35,009 bases of DNA, from positions 1 to 35,009 of the IMG/VR virus record IMGVR_UViG_3300050821_013826, one strand, 5' to 3'. A program made the translations under genes and the position numbers. Source of the stretch: a virus. This document shows positions 7,466 through 14,605 of the stretch, piece after piece (the first letter of the stretch is position 1; each line of letters opens with the position of its first letter). Under the pieces are notes generated by a model. It was not told where the DNA came from. It did not search any database and saw only the letters and a list, made by a program, of their open reading frames with translations.

Positions 7466-7867
7466 ATGTGTATGACGTCGTGGACGTTCTACGACTACGT
7501 CGAGGCTGGCGGTCGGAACCCAATCCGGCACTGGCTCGATTCCATGCCCCCATGCGATAGCGAAAAAATTGACACGAGACTGCGGTACATGGCGGCAATG
7601 CCGCGATGGCCTGAGAAGTGGGTTTCGAAGTACAAGGGTACCGATGAGATTTTTGAATTTCGGATTGTTGGCAACAAAGTGCAGTACAGGCCGCTCGGAA
7701 CGTATTACGGCACCAAGCAATACCTCCTTCTCGCCGGAGCAATCGAGAGGGGTGATAAAATTCCAAAGAGCGATATTGAAACTGCAGAGCGGCGTTTAAG
7801 TACCGTTAGAAGAGAGTCCGGCCATGTCATCCTCCACAAATACGACGGCGATCCAGATTTGGGGTAA
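7466..7867 (+). CDS. RelE/HigB-like (Gp49-type) toxin
   Basis: This 133-residue protein resembles phage-derived Gp49-like HigB toxins, which are ribosome-dependent mRNA interferases of the RelE fold. Visible features are an N-terminal FYDYVEAGGRNPIRHWLDSMP segment, a KYKGTDEIFEFRIVGNKVQYRPLG core (strand-rich, with Lys and Arg at expected catalytic positions), and the YLLLAGAIERGDKIP segment that matches the family's LxxGxxKK-like end. The C-terminus is longer than usual. Its 3' end overlaps the antitoxin gene by 44 bp. Codon use is AT-richer than in the phage genes, suggesting transfer. There is no good ribosome site; ATG 7472 is an alternative start. Confidence 0.72.
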   Translation: MCMTSWTFYDYVEAGGRNPIRHWLDSMPPCDSEKIDTRLRYMAAMPRWPEKWVSKYKGTDEIFEFRIVGNKVQYRPLGTYYGTKQYLLLAGAIERGDKIPKSDIETAERRLSTVRRESGHVILHKYDGDPDLG

Positions 7868-8441
7868 GCTGGAGAACAAGGAGTATCGAGACTCCTTCGT
7901 TGCTTCCAATATCTCTAACACCGTGTCTTCTCAAATCTTCACGATGCGAGAACAGCACGGTTGGACACAGAAGCAACTCGCACAACGAGCGGGCATGGGG
8001 CAATCGCGGATTCCAGCCTTGGAAGACCCGAACCTTGAGAATTTTGAAATCGGTACATTGAAGCGGATCGCGTCGGCCTTCGATGTTGCGCTCGTCGTCC
8101 GATTTGTGCCGTTTAGTGAACTAACAAATTGGACGGCGCGTCTCTCCGAAGAAAGTCTATTCGTTCCAGACTTTGCGAACGATAGACTAGAGCTAGAGCC
8201 GGTTTCCGCAAACGTGGAGTTTACTGTCAAGATCGTGAATATAAATGCTGCAGCTATTCCAAACCCAAATCCCATCGCGGGTTCCATCGGCTTTGCTAAC
8301 GCTGATCATAGTTACGGTATGCTCACTATGGTCAGCCAACCGACAATGTATTCGCCGGCGTCACACCAAATTACGAACAGCAGTCCGCTCAACGTTGCAG
8401 AAATGATGTTCCCGCTTCAGGGAGACCACGTTCGTGGTTAA
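7824..8441 (+). CDS. XRE-type antitoxin-like regulator with extended C-terminus
   Basis: This 205-residue protein carries an HTH_XRE domain at about residues 35-95. It shows IFTMREQHGWTQKQLAQRAG, then MGQSRIPALED, then IGTLKRIASAFDVALVVRF, the classic HigA-like core that ends in a dimerising strand. Simple HigA antitoxins are about 100 residues. This one adds ~110 residues (VPFSELTNWTARLSEESLFVPDF and onwards) of unknown role. It overlaps the toxin gene upstream and the DUF6941-like gene downstream (8 bp), so the three genes form one operon. It probably neutralises the toxin and represses the operon through the palindrome at 7415. Confidence 0.75.
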   Translation: MSSSTNTTAIQIWGKLENKEYRDSFVASNISNTVSSQIFTMREQHGWTQKQLAQRAGMGQSRIPALEDPNLENFEIGTLKRIASAFDVALVVRFVPFSELTNWTARLSEESLFVPDFANDRLELEPVSANVEFTVKIVNINAAAIPNPNPIAGSIGFANADHSYGMLTMVSQPTMYSPASHQITNSSPLNVAEMMFPLQGDHVRG

Positions 8442-8880
8442 GTTGATGCCAAAGCAGTTTGTCGTTTGCGATGACATTCGACGTGAAATGAGTGGCAAGG
8501 AAATTCTGATCGGTGTCTACGGCAGCGACATTGCAGTTGCAGGCTTTCCCACTCAGTTGGCCTTGTCCTATTGGGTTCAGGTCTACTCGCCAGAAGCTGT
8601 TCTTTCGCCCGCCACTATAGATTTTCGGTTGATGGGTGGAGAGGATGCCCAGTTCTTTGCCGTTTCCGTTCAGGTAATGATCCCTAGACCAGGTCTTGGG
8701 GCAATATCGCTTCCGGCGATTCCTTTCAGTCTCCAAATCCCGACGCGCTTAATACTTCAGATGAGACAGAGAGATGGGGATTGGGAGAAGGCTGGCGAGT
8801 TCGGAGTAGATAGAGGTACTCCGCTCCCCAATTTTAGCGCCGCTGCGGCTGCCGCAGCAGCCGCTGCTGTCCGCACGTAA
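8434..8880 (+). CDS. DUF6941-like protein with poly-Ala tail
   Basis: This 148-residue protein opens with the KQFVVCDDIRREMSGKEILI and GVYGSDI pattern that I associate with DUF6941, a family of unknown function that often sits beside XRE regulators. The body is beta-rich (FRLMGG, FAVSVQVMIPRPG, FSLQIPTRLILQM). The C-terminus ends in an unbroken run of ten alanines encoded by gc-rich codons. The GTG start at 8434 overlaps the previous stop, with AGGGAG ten bases upstream; ATG 8446 is an alternative. Third-gene position suggests a role tied to the toxin-antitoxin pair, but no activity can be assigned. Confidence 0.65.
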   Translation: MVKLMPKQFVVCDDIRREMSGKEILIGVYGSDIAVAGFPTQLALSYWVQVYSPEAVLSPATIDFRLMGGEDAQFFAVSVQVMIPRPGLGAISLPAIPFSLQIPTRLILQMRQRDGDWEKAGEFGVDRGTPLPNFSAAAAAAAAAAVRT

Positions 8881-8944
8881 AATCCGGCCACCGCGGTTTT
8901 CAAAACCGGCCACTAGGGGTCGAAACCGGCCAGTACCCGAGCTT
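8881..8944. repeat. CCGGCCA repeat cluster, right end of accessory segment
   Basis: Three spaced copies of (t/a)ccggcca occur at 8884, 8906 and 8926. The last forms the inverted partner (8926-8943, ccggccagtacccgagct) of 6140-6157. The cluster begins at the stop codon of the DUF6941-like gene. It looks like the multi-repeat end of an IS21-like element that has lost its transposase genes. Confidence 0.6.
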
Positions 8945-9466
8945 GAACCGGACGCACAATAGTGAACAGGACTTGAACGAGAATCTAAGCAACACTGCCA
9001 AGGCCAATCCGATGGAGATCATCGCTGGCGTCCTCAAGGCAGTGGCCTGCCGAACGATCCTGCTCTTGTCGCCGACCTCAGCGAGAAGGTCCCTAGCGAG
9101 CCTGCGCGGGAAGCAAAAAGTTGAGGCAATCGTCAAATCGGGGACGGTAGCAGGAGCCAAATGGCGCCTCGTGCCCATGCCGATGGCAGATGACAGGGAC
9201 ACCCTTTTCAGCGACAAATGGCCCGAACAAACGCCTTTGCAGCCAAATTCGTACCAATTTGGTCAAAAACGGCAATTTTTCACTATTACATTATTTCAAT
9301 CGCGATATGGTTGTACGCACGCCGGAGTGTGACCGTTGAATCACGCTTCGGCCGAAATCAGCAACCACATTGGTTGAACGACGTTGGTACTTACTCCGAC
9401 GTAGTGCAGTGTAAATAACGGTTAACGGTTTTGGCGCAAGAGTCGCATGCGCCGCAGGGGTTCAAA
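8945..9466. other. 520-bp stretch with no convincing gene
   Basis: Short open frames exist on both strands (a 129-residue one on +, a 105-residue one on -), but neither has a ribosome site, domain or consistent codon bias. The stretch follows directly on the repeat cluster and may be element debris. AT content rises towards 9300-9420. Confidence 0.5.
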
Positions 9467-9652
9467 ATGACCGCAATCCTCCAAATGGTCTCCGGATGGG
9501 TCCGGCATAGTTGGAGCGGCGGCGGGACTTCCGGCCAGGACAAGGTCGGCGCCTATAAGGCTGACTACTCCCGCCTCACGGACGAGCAGCTCGACCAGGA
9601 AGATTTTGAGTGTGTAGAGCTGCTCAAGCATAGCCGGCCGGTTTCGCGTTAG
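9467..9652 (+). CDS. Small acidic protein upstream of the MazF-like gene
   Basis: This 61-residue hypothetical protein has an ATG at 9467 with AGGGG six bases upstream. The C-terminal half is acidic and helical (YSRLTDEQLDQEDFECVELL). It lies 24 bp before the MazF/PemK-like gene and could be its partner, but it has no AbrB, MazE or RHH signature that would mark it as an antitoxin. It is unrecognised otherwise. Confidence 0.4.
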   Translation: MTAILQMVSGWVRHSWSGGGTSGQDKVGAYKADYSRLTDEQLDQEDFECVELLKHSRPVSR

Positions 9653-9676
9653 ACGCGAGTATGCTAGTGCCCCTAT

Positions 9677-10132
9677 ATGGGGCTGACACTATTCGATCCA
9701 GCGACCGCACCAGAGGTGTACGATATAGTTTGGTGCAAATGGCCCCGACGGGAGGACAAACTCGCGCCGGGGAATTGGGTGAGGTGTGTGCTCGTTGTCG
9801 ACGTCCGCCGAATGGTCGATGAGCGAACTGACCAAGAATATGCGCTCGTTACCGCGCAATATGGTACCGGCAAGGAAAATCTAGAATTTCACGAGCTTGC
9901 TAACAACGTTGTCATTGAGCGCCATGAGTTTCGTGATCTGGGCCTGCACAAACCCACTGTATTTCAGATGGATCTGAGAAATCGCAAGCGGCTACCATGG
10001 TGCGTGGAGTATTTTGTCCCGAAGCCATATTTGCTTTCGGAGAACATCGTCGCCGGCCGATTGAATGAGAGCCAACAAACGAGATTCCATAATTGCTTTA
10101 TGGCAAGGAATCTTCGATTCCCACTGCCTTAG
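9677..10132 (+). CDS. MazF/PemK-like toxin family protein
   Basis: This 151-residue protein has the layout of MazF/PemK-type ribonucleases. It has an early strand YDIVWCKWPRRED, then a PGNWVRCVLVVDVR segment corresponding to the PGKVRPVLVV-like signature, and a later VTAQYGTGK strand. The remainder (FHELANNVVIERHEF onwards) is less typical. The family folds as an SH3-like barrel and cleaves mRNA. A non-toxic SH3-like cousin cannot be excluded, as the active-site Arg and Ser/Thr pattern is only partly clear. It sits at the end of the accessory region, just before repeat unit B and the portal. A near-palindrome cccctatatgggg overlaps its start. Confidence 0.55.
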   Translation: MGLTLFDPATAPEVYDIVWCKWPRREDKLAPGNWVRCVLVVDVRRMVDERTDQEYALVTAQYGTGKENLEFHELANNVVIERHEFRDLGLHKPTVFQMDLRNRKRLPWCVEYFVPKPYLLSENIVAGRLNESQQTRFHNCFMARNLRFPLP

Positions 10133-10261
10133 TGATAACAGCCTCAGCTAGCAACGTCGCTGCCAATATCCCCTCGACACCGGATGTGCAAGCGCCGCGC
10201 TGATAGTCATTAGATATCGAAGCCACTGCGACTGTTCTGTCGGCAAGGTCCGCCATCCGGA

Positions 10262-10343
10262 TTGACATGTCGGGCAAATCACCTGCATATTAGCACCATC
10301 GCAAGAATTGAGCCCGCGCCGGGAAACCGGTCGCGGGCTTTTT
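10262..10343 (+). repeat. Promoter-terminator repeat unit, copy B
   Basis: This is the second copy of the ~82-bp unit. It has a perfect -35 consensus TTGACA at 10262, an 18-nt spacer and CATATT at 10286, then about 20 nt to the hairpin. It is almost identical to copy C through the stem, with a GAAA loop. Flanks differ, so only the unit itself is conserved. It precedes the portal gene. Confidence 0.78.
10311..10343 (+). terminator. Rho-independent terminator in unit B
   Basis: The stem agcccgcg + ccgg pairs with ccgg + (bulged t) + cgcgggct, has a GAAA tetraloop, and is followed by a run of T. It would stop transcription arriving from the accessory region before the portal operon. Confidence 0.85.
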
Positions 10344-10410
10344 AGTCGGCTGTATTTCACAGCGCCCGTCGTCAGGCGATACCTCCCCGGTCATCAACCA
10401 ACGCCTTTCG

Positions 10411-10440
10411 CGCGAGCCGTCAGCGGCTCGTCGGCTCGCG
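10411..10440. other. GC hairpin in the portal leader
   Basis: cgcgagccg and cggctcgcg (9 bp) flank a 12-nt loop that itself contains a cggctc able to form an alternative stem. It lies 37 bp before the portal ATG with no T-run, so an RNA leader structure is possible. Confidence 0.4.
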
Positions 10441-10477
10441 ATGACGGCGACATCCGATTGATCCGAAAGAAAACCAG

Positions 10478-11065
10478 ATGCCCAAAATGTCTCCGCTCGA
10501 TCTGAAAGCCATGCTGGCCTCGGAAAAGGCCAACGCACTGGCGGCGATCTCGGCCGCCAGGCTGATGGAAGAGCGCGCCGATGCGATGGATTATTATCTC
10601 GGCGACATGCGCAAGGACATGCCGGCGCAGGATGGACGCAGCCGCGCGGTCTCGACCGATGTCGCCGACACCATCGAAGGCCTGATGCCGAACCTGATGG
10701 ATATCTTTGCCGGCTCCGACGAGGTGGTGCGGTTCGAGCCGGTCGGACCCGAGGACGAGGCCGCGGCGCAGCAGGAGACCGACTACGTCAATCACGTTTT
10801 CATGCAGCAGAACCCCGGCTTCATGATCCTGTATTCCTTCATCAAGGACGCGCTGCTCTCCAAGGTCGGCATCGTCAAGGTATGGTGGGAGGAACGCGAG
10901 GAAGAGAGCCGCGAGACCTATTACGACCTCACCGACGATCAGTTCGCGCTATTGGCGCAGGCCGTGGTCGAATCCGGCGGCGCTATGAAGATCGTGGCGC
11001 ACACGATGCACGACGCAGGCGACGTGCTGGAAAACGGGCCGCGCCAATCGGAGGCGACGAGTTGA
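10478..11065 (+). CDS. Phage portal protein, N-terminal part
   Basis: These 195 residues match the N-terminal region of large P22/SU10-like portal proteins, the dodecameric ring through which DNA enters and leaves the head. Typical segments are MEERADAMDYYLGDM, VSTDVADTIEGLMPNLMDIF and QETDYVNHVFMQQNPGF, followed by FIKDALLSKVGIVKVWWEE. The frame stops at 11063-11065 and the rest of the portal continues from an overlapping ATG (TGATG) in the next frame. This is therefore either a frameshifted gene or a two-polypeptide portal with coupled translation. It is the first gene after repeat unit B and its leader hairpin. Confidence 0.85.
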   Translation: MPKMSPLDLKAMLASEKANALAAISAARLMEERADAMDYYLGDMRKDMPAQDGRSRAVSTDVADTIEGLMPNLMDIFAGSDEVVRFEPVGPEDEAAAQQETDYVNHVFMQQNPGFMILYSFIKDALLSKVGIVKVWWEEREEESRETYYDLTDDQFALLAQAVVESGGAMKIVAHTMHDAGDVLENGPRQSEATS

Positions 11066-12726
11066 TGAACATGACCACTCCCTTGCTGGCTCCGCCGTTG
11101 CCGCAGCCGGTCGCATCCGCGGTTACCCATGACGTCGTCATCGTCACCACCCGAAAGCTTGCCCAGGCCAAAGTGCTCGGCGTTCCCCCGGAGGAATTCG
11201 GCATCGAGCGCGGCGCCCGCAACATCCGGAATTGCAATTACTGCTTCCACGAAGTCGTCACCAGGACCGAAAGCCAGTTGATCGCGGAAGGGTTTGACGA
11301 GGAGCAGATCAAGTCGCTCAGCGACTACACCGGCAATACCGAGATCGAGACGCTGGCCCGCGACACGGTGGATGAGCATTTCAGCACCACCGCCGGGGGC
11401 GTGAATTCCGCCGCGCGCCTGGTTCGAATCACCGAGCACTACGTGCGGATGGACTACGAGGGCCGCGGCCGCGCTTGTCTTTACCAGGTCGTTACCGGCG
11501 GCGACCAGGGCGAAGTCCTGCGCAAGGACGGCAAGGAATGCGTCACGCCGTTCGACGCCATTCCGTTTGCGACGACGACGCCGGTGCCGGTGACGCATCG
11601 TTTCTTCGGCCGCTCGATCGCCGATCTGGTGATGCCGGTGCAGCGGGAGAAAACCGCGCTCAAGCGCGGCGCGCTCGACAATCTCTATCTGCACAACAAT
11701 CCCCGGGTCGAAGTGGCCGAGGGCATGGCAGGCCCCAATACGCTCGATGATTTGCTGGTATCACGCCCCGGCGGGGTGGTCCGCACCAAGCAGCCCGGCG
11801 GGCTGAACTGGCAGGTGGTGCCGGATATCACCACCTCGATCTATCCGATGCTGCAATATCTCGATGCCGAACTGGAGACCCGCACGGGCCTCGCCAAGCA
11901 GACCCAGGGCATCGACGCCGACGCTCTGCAGAACCAGTCCGCCACTGCCGTGGCGCAAGTCTTTAACGCCTCGCAAATGCGGATGAAGCTGATCGCCCGC
12001 ATCATGGCCGAGGGCGTGCGGGACATGTTCGCGCTGCTGCACGCCACGATCCGCAAGCACGGCCAGCAGCAACAGACCGTGCGCCTGCGCAATGGCTGGA
12101 TCAATGTCGATCCCAGAGGCTGGAAAACCCGCGACGACATGACCATCAATGTTGGCCTCGGCTCCGGCGGCAAGGCCCAGCAATTCGCGCAGACGATGGC
12201 CATTGCAAACGTGCAGAAGCAGATGCTGGCCGGTGGCAAGAGTAACCTGGTCGGCGACGTCCAACTCTACAACACCGCGGCCGAGCTGACGCGGATCATG
12301 GGCCACAAGAACCCGGATCAATTCTTCAACGATCCCTCCGCCATCAATCCGCAAACCGGGCAATTGCAGCATCCGCCACCGGCGCCGCCCTCACCGCCGC
12401 CGGATCCGAAGCTGCTGGCGGCGCAGGCGAGGGCGCAGACCGATCAGGTCATCGCCGCGCACCAGGCCCGGATCGAACAACAGAAAGCGCAGAACGCCGC
12501 CGTCCATTTGCAGGTCAAGACCCAGGCCGAAATCGAGCTGGCCCGGATCAAGGCCGATCTCGACGCCAGGATGGCGCTGCTCGACGCGCATTTGAAGGCC
12601 GCGACCGAAGCGCGGAAGCCGCCGCGTTCATACCCGCCGGACGCGCGAAAAGCGAAGGACGGTCACCATTATGTGGCCGACCCTAATCGTTCTGGCAAAT
12701 ATTTGTTGGTTGTTCATCATGCCTGA
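11065..12726 (+). CDS. Phage portal protein, C-terminal part
   Basis: This 553-residue continuation of the portal starts at ATG 11065, whose first base is the last base of the upstream stop. Conserved portal blocks are VPPEEFGIERGARNIRNCNY, FGRSIADLVMPVQREKTALK, ETRTGLAKQTQGIDADALQN and AVAQVFNASQMRMKLIARI. The C-terminal ~130 residues are a Pro-rich hinge (HPPPAPPSPPPDPKLL) and a helical, charged tail (KTQAEIELARIKADLDARM). Together with the upstream part it gives about 750 residues, a normal length. Its 3' end overlaps the HNH protein gene. The frame is also open back to 10882, so a single indel between about 10980 and 11065 would restore one gene. Confidence 0.88.
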   Translation: MNMTTPLLAPPLPQPVASAVTHDVVIVTTRKLAQAKVLGVPPEEFGIERGARNIRNCNYCFHEVVTRTESQLIAEGFDEEQIKSLSDYTGNTEIETLARDTVDEHFSTTAGGVNSAARLVRITEHYVRMDYEGRGRACLYQVVTGGDQGEVLRKDGKECVTPFDAIPFATTTPVPVTHRFFGRSIADLVMPVQREKTALKRGALDNLYLHNNPRVEVAEGMAGPNTLDDLLVSRPGGVVRTKQPGGLNWQVVPDITTSIYPMLQYLDAELETRTGLAKQTQGIDADALQNQSATAVAQVFNASQMRMKLIARIMAEGVRDMFALLHATIRKHGQQQQTVRLRNGWINVDPRGWKTRDDMTINVGLGSGGKAQQFAQTMAIANVQKQMLAGGKSNLVGDVQLYNTAAELTRIMGHKNPDQFFNDPSAINPQTGQLQHPPPAPPSPPPDPKLLAAQARAQTDQVIAAHQARIEQQKAQNAAVHLQVKTQAEIELARIKADLDARMALLDAHLKAATEARKPPRSYPPDARKAKDGHHYVADPNRSGKYLLVVHHA

Positions 12727-13363
12727 TTTTTCACTGGTGCCAGTGGATCATCAGCCGGAATTCGAAGGCGTCTCACTCGTTCCGGTTGACTACGATCCGT
12801 TCGGACCTTCGACCGAGAGTCCGCAAAATTTGTCGTCGACTTTCGGATATCCTTCGTCACTTTCATTCCCGACTACGATAACTGCCAATGCAAATTACCT
12901 CAGCCGAACAGGCGCAGTTGCAGTACCGCGGGCGGCTGCTGACGCGAACGACGTTGAAGCATTCACCGCAACACCGGTACCGCGATCGGAACATAGCTCA
13001 GTTCAGTTAGCCCAGGCGTTCCCGCCCACGATTTTTGCCCGTCCCCCCGTCATAACTCCGGAGGGGCTTACTCCGCTTGAGGAACTGCCGGCAGGATCAA
13101 GCGGTGGCTCAGGAGCAGGAAAGCCGTTTCCTCGATCCTTCAATGAACAGCAACAGGACTCGGTGCCGTGCATCTATTGTGGTGATCCAACAACACGGAC
13201 TCCCGGTCCTGACCGACTTCATGGGGATCACGTCATTCCGCGCAGTCAAGGCGGCAATAATGGCCCTAAAAATTATGGACCGTCTTGTCAGACGTGCAAC
13301 CTGCAAAAAGGACCGCGAACGCCCGAAGAATGGTATAATTGGATCCTTCGCGGAGGAGTCTAG
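12719..13363 (+). CDS. HNH nuclease toxin-like protein with SLVPVD repeats
   Basis: This 214-residue protein combines a duplicated N-terminal motif (SLVPVDHQP at residues 5-13 and SLVPVDYDP at 19-27), a long Ser/Pro/Ala-rich linker, and a C-terminal zinc-type HNH nuclease domain. That domain has CIYC at 151-154, RLHGDHVIPRSQGG with the catalytic-type DH at 170-171, downstream Asn residues, and CQTC at 190-193. N-terminal motif, linker and C-terminal nuclease is the architecture of polymorphic or cargo toxins rather than a phage packaging HNH. The immediately following DUF4265 gene fits an immunity partner. It is AT-richer than the phage genes. The ATG overlaps the end of the portal gene. Confidence 0.78.
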   Translation: MPDFSLVPVDHQPEFEGVSLVPVDYDPFGPSTESPQNLSSTFGYPSSLSFPTTITANANYLSRTGAVAVPRAAADANDVEAFTATPVPRSEHSSVQLAQAFPPTIFARPPVITPEGLTPLEELPAGSSGGSGAGKPFPRSFNEQQQDSVPCIYCGDPTTRTPGPDRLHGDHVIPRSQGGNNGPKNYGPSCQTCNLQKGPRTPEEWYNWILRGGV

Positions 13364-13852
13364 ATGAACGAAGGTTTGGTAAAATGCCGTTTTGAGTTGG
13401 ATGGGTCCGATTGGCACGGGCACGCAAGCGAGACTCTTTGGGCCGAGCCAATTGCCAAGACGGAGAAACGGATTCTTCGGATCAGAAATTCGCCGTTTTT
13501 TGCGAGAGGCATCAACCATCTTGACGTCGTTAGGGCGAAGTTCACTGATAATTTCGTGGGCGACTTTATTGAAGTGATTGAGCGCGGAGGACACTCCACA
13601 TACATGCTGTTGATACCACCCGCTGATACCCGGATCGCTTCCTACTGGAACATATTGGAAGGATTGGGCTGTTCGTACGAAAGCGCGGACATTGAATTGA
13701 GCATAGGTCGGCGGCTGCTCTATTCCGTCGACGTTCCGCCTACTTCTGATATTCACGAGGTCTATGAAATGCTTGAGCGGGGTAAAGACCAGGACGTGTG
13801 GATGTTTCAGGAAGGTTATGCCCATATTCCGGGATCACCTCGGCCGACGTAG
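13364..13852 (+). CDS. DUF4265 family protein, probable immunity protein
   Basis: This 162-residue protein shows the DUF4265 pattern of an N-terminal KCRFELDGSDWHGHASETLW segment, AEPIAKTEKRILRIRNSPFF, ARGINHLDVVRAKF, and a later YWNILEGLGCSYE region. DUF4265 proteins often follow toxin genes and are regarded as candidate immunity proteins. The start codon abuts the stop of the HNH gene and has a strong GGAGGAG five bases upstream, so the two are co-translated. It would bind and block the HNH nuclease in the producing cell; that is inference from gene order. Confidence 0.72.
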   Translation: MNEGLVKCRFELDGSDWHGHASETLWAEPIAKTEKRILRIRNSPFFARGINHLDVVRAKFTDNFVGDFIEVIERGGHSTYMLLIPPADTRIASYWNILEGLGCSYESADIELSIGRRLLYSVDVPPTSDIHEVYEMLERGKDQDVWMFQEGYAHIPGSPRPT

Positions 13853-13889
13853 AAAAGCCCACTTTCAGCAAGCGAATCTGGAGCGGCAT

Positions 13890-14114
13890 ATGGATCGAGA
13901 TGCAGCGGTCAGGATTGATGGAATGTTGATGCGAGCGCTAGCCGGTTTGGATGGCATAGCGCATCACATGAAGAACAATCTCTCTTCTGAAGAATTTTCG
14001 GAACTCGCGTTGTCAATTGGAAGATCGATGTCGGCTCTGACAGATATATCGTCCTCTTTGCATTCAAAATTTCCGGATATTATTCCAAAGGAATTGTTGC
14101 CACCTGGCGACTGA
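13890..14114 (+). CDS. Small helical protein of the HNH/immunity cassette
   Basis: This 74-residue hypothetical protein is mostly helical (DGMLMRALAGLDGIAHHM, SSEEFSELALSIGRSMSAL). ATG 13890 was chosen because the upstream part of the open frame overlaps the DUF4265 gene out of frame. It is AT-rich like its two upstream neighbours and apparently belongs to the same cargo cassette. A second immunity or accessory factor is possible; nothing identifies it. Confidence 0.5.
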   Translation: MDRDAAVRIDGMLMRALAGLDGIAHHMKNNLSSEEFSELALSIGRSMSALTDISSSLHSKFPDIIPKELLPPGD

Positions 14115-14162
14115 TGAATGATCTTCCCTCGAAGAAGTGATCGAGCGATAAGGAGCCGCCCA

Positions 14163-14261
14163 GTGAAATTGACGCTCGGTGGCCTTTTGATCCTGATAGC
14201 GGTCTTCTTGATATTCATAGTGCAACGGATCAACGACGCGCCGGGAAAATTCAATGACTGA
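14163..14261 (+). CDS. 32-residue single-pass membrane peptide
   Basis: GTG 14163 is preceded by AAGGAG with a seven-base gap. The peptide is one membrane helix (LGGLLILIAVFLIFIVQRI) with a short polar end. It overlaps the next gene by eight bases, indicating a coupled phage operon. The function is unknown. Confidence 0.5.
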   Translation: MKLTLGGLLILIAVFLIFIVQRINDAPGKFND

Positions 14262-14553
14262 CGAAAGCAAACTCAATCAAGCCGCGGCCAGGGCGGCGCG
14301 GGCGCAAGATCTGCTCGACAACCAACTGCTGGATGAATCCTTCAAGCGGCTCGAGGAAAATTACACCGCGGCGTGGCGGGCGACTGGAATCGACGATTTC
14401 GGCGCCCGCGAGAAACTTTTCCTGGCGATCAATATCGTCGGCAAGGTGCGCGATCATCTCGCCGCCATCGTCGCCAATGGCAAGCTGGCACAGGCCGAGT
14501 TGAAAGAACTGGCGCAGACCGCCGAGCGCCGGAAGCGGTTCGGGATTGTTTGA
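14254..14553 (+). CDS. Conserved-type phage head-module protein
   Basis: This 99-residue charged helical protein (AAARAARAQDLLDNQLLDES, KVRDHLAAIVANGKLA) returns to GC-rich phage codon use after the AT-rich cassette. It lies between portal and capsid, where such phages carry small proteins of unknown role. No catalytic motif is visible. ATG 14254 overlaps the previous gene. Confidence 0.6.
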   Translation: MTDESKLNQAAARAARAQDLLDNQLLDESFKRLEENYTAAWRATGIDDFGAREKLFLAINIVGKVRDHLAAIVANGKLAQAELKELAQTAERRKRFGIV

Positions 14554-14605
14554 CGTGGCCGCACTTCGTTGAGGGATGCTTCCACGTACAAATTGCTTTC
14601 AAGGA

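Noticed and set aside
8900-9332. Two opposing open frames (105 and 129 codons)
   Set aside because: No ribosome site, no recognisable domain and an overlap with the element-end repeats make either unlikely to be a gene.
10882-11064. Upstream extension of the second portal frame
   Set aside because: The extra residues are Arg/Gly-rich out-of-frame sequence of the N-terminal portal part; ATG 11065 is the credible start.
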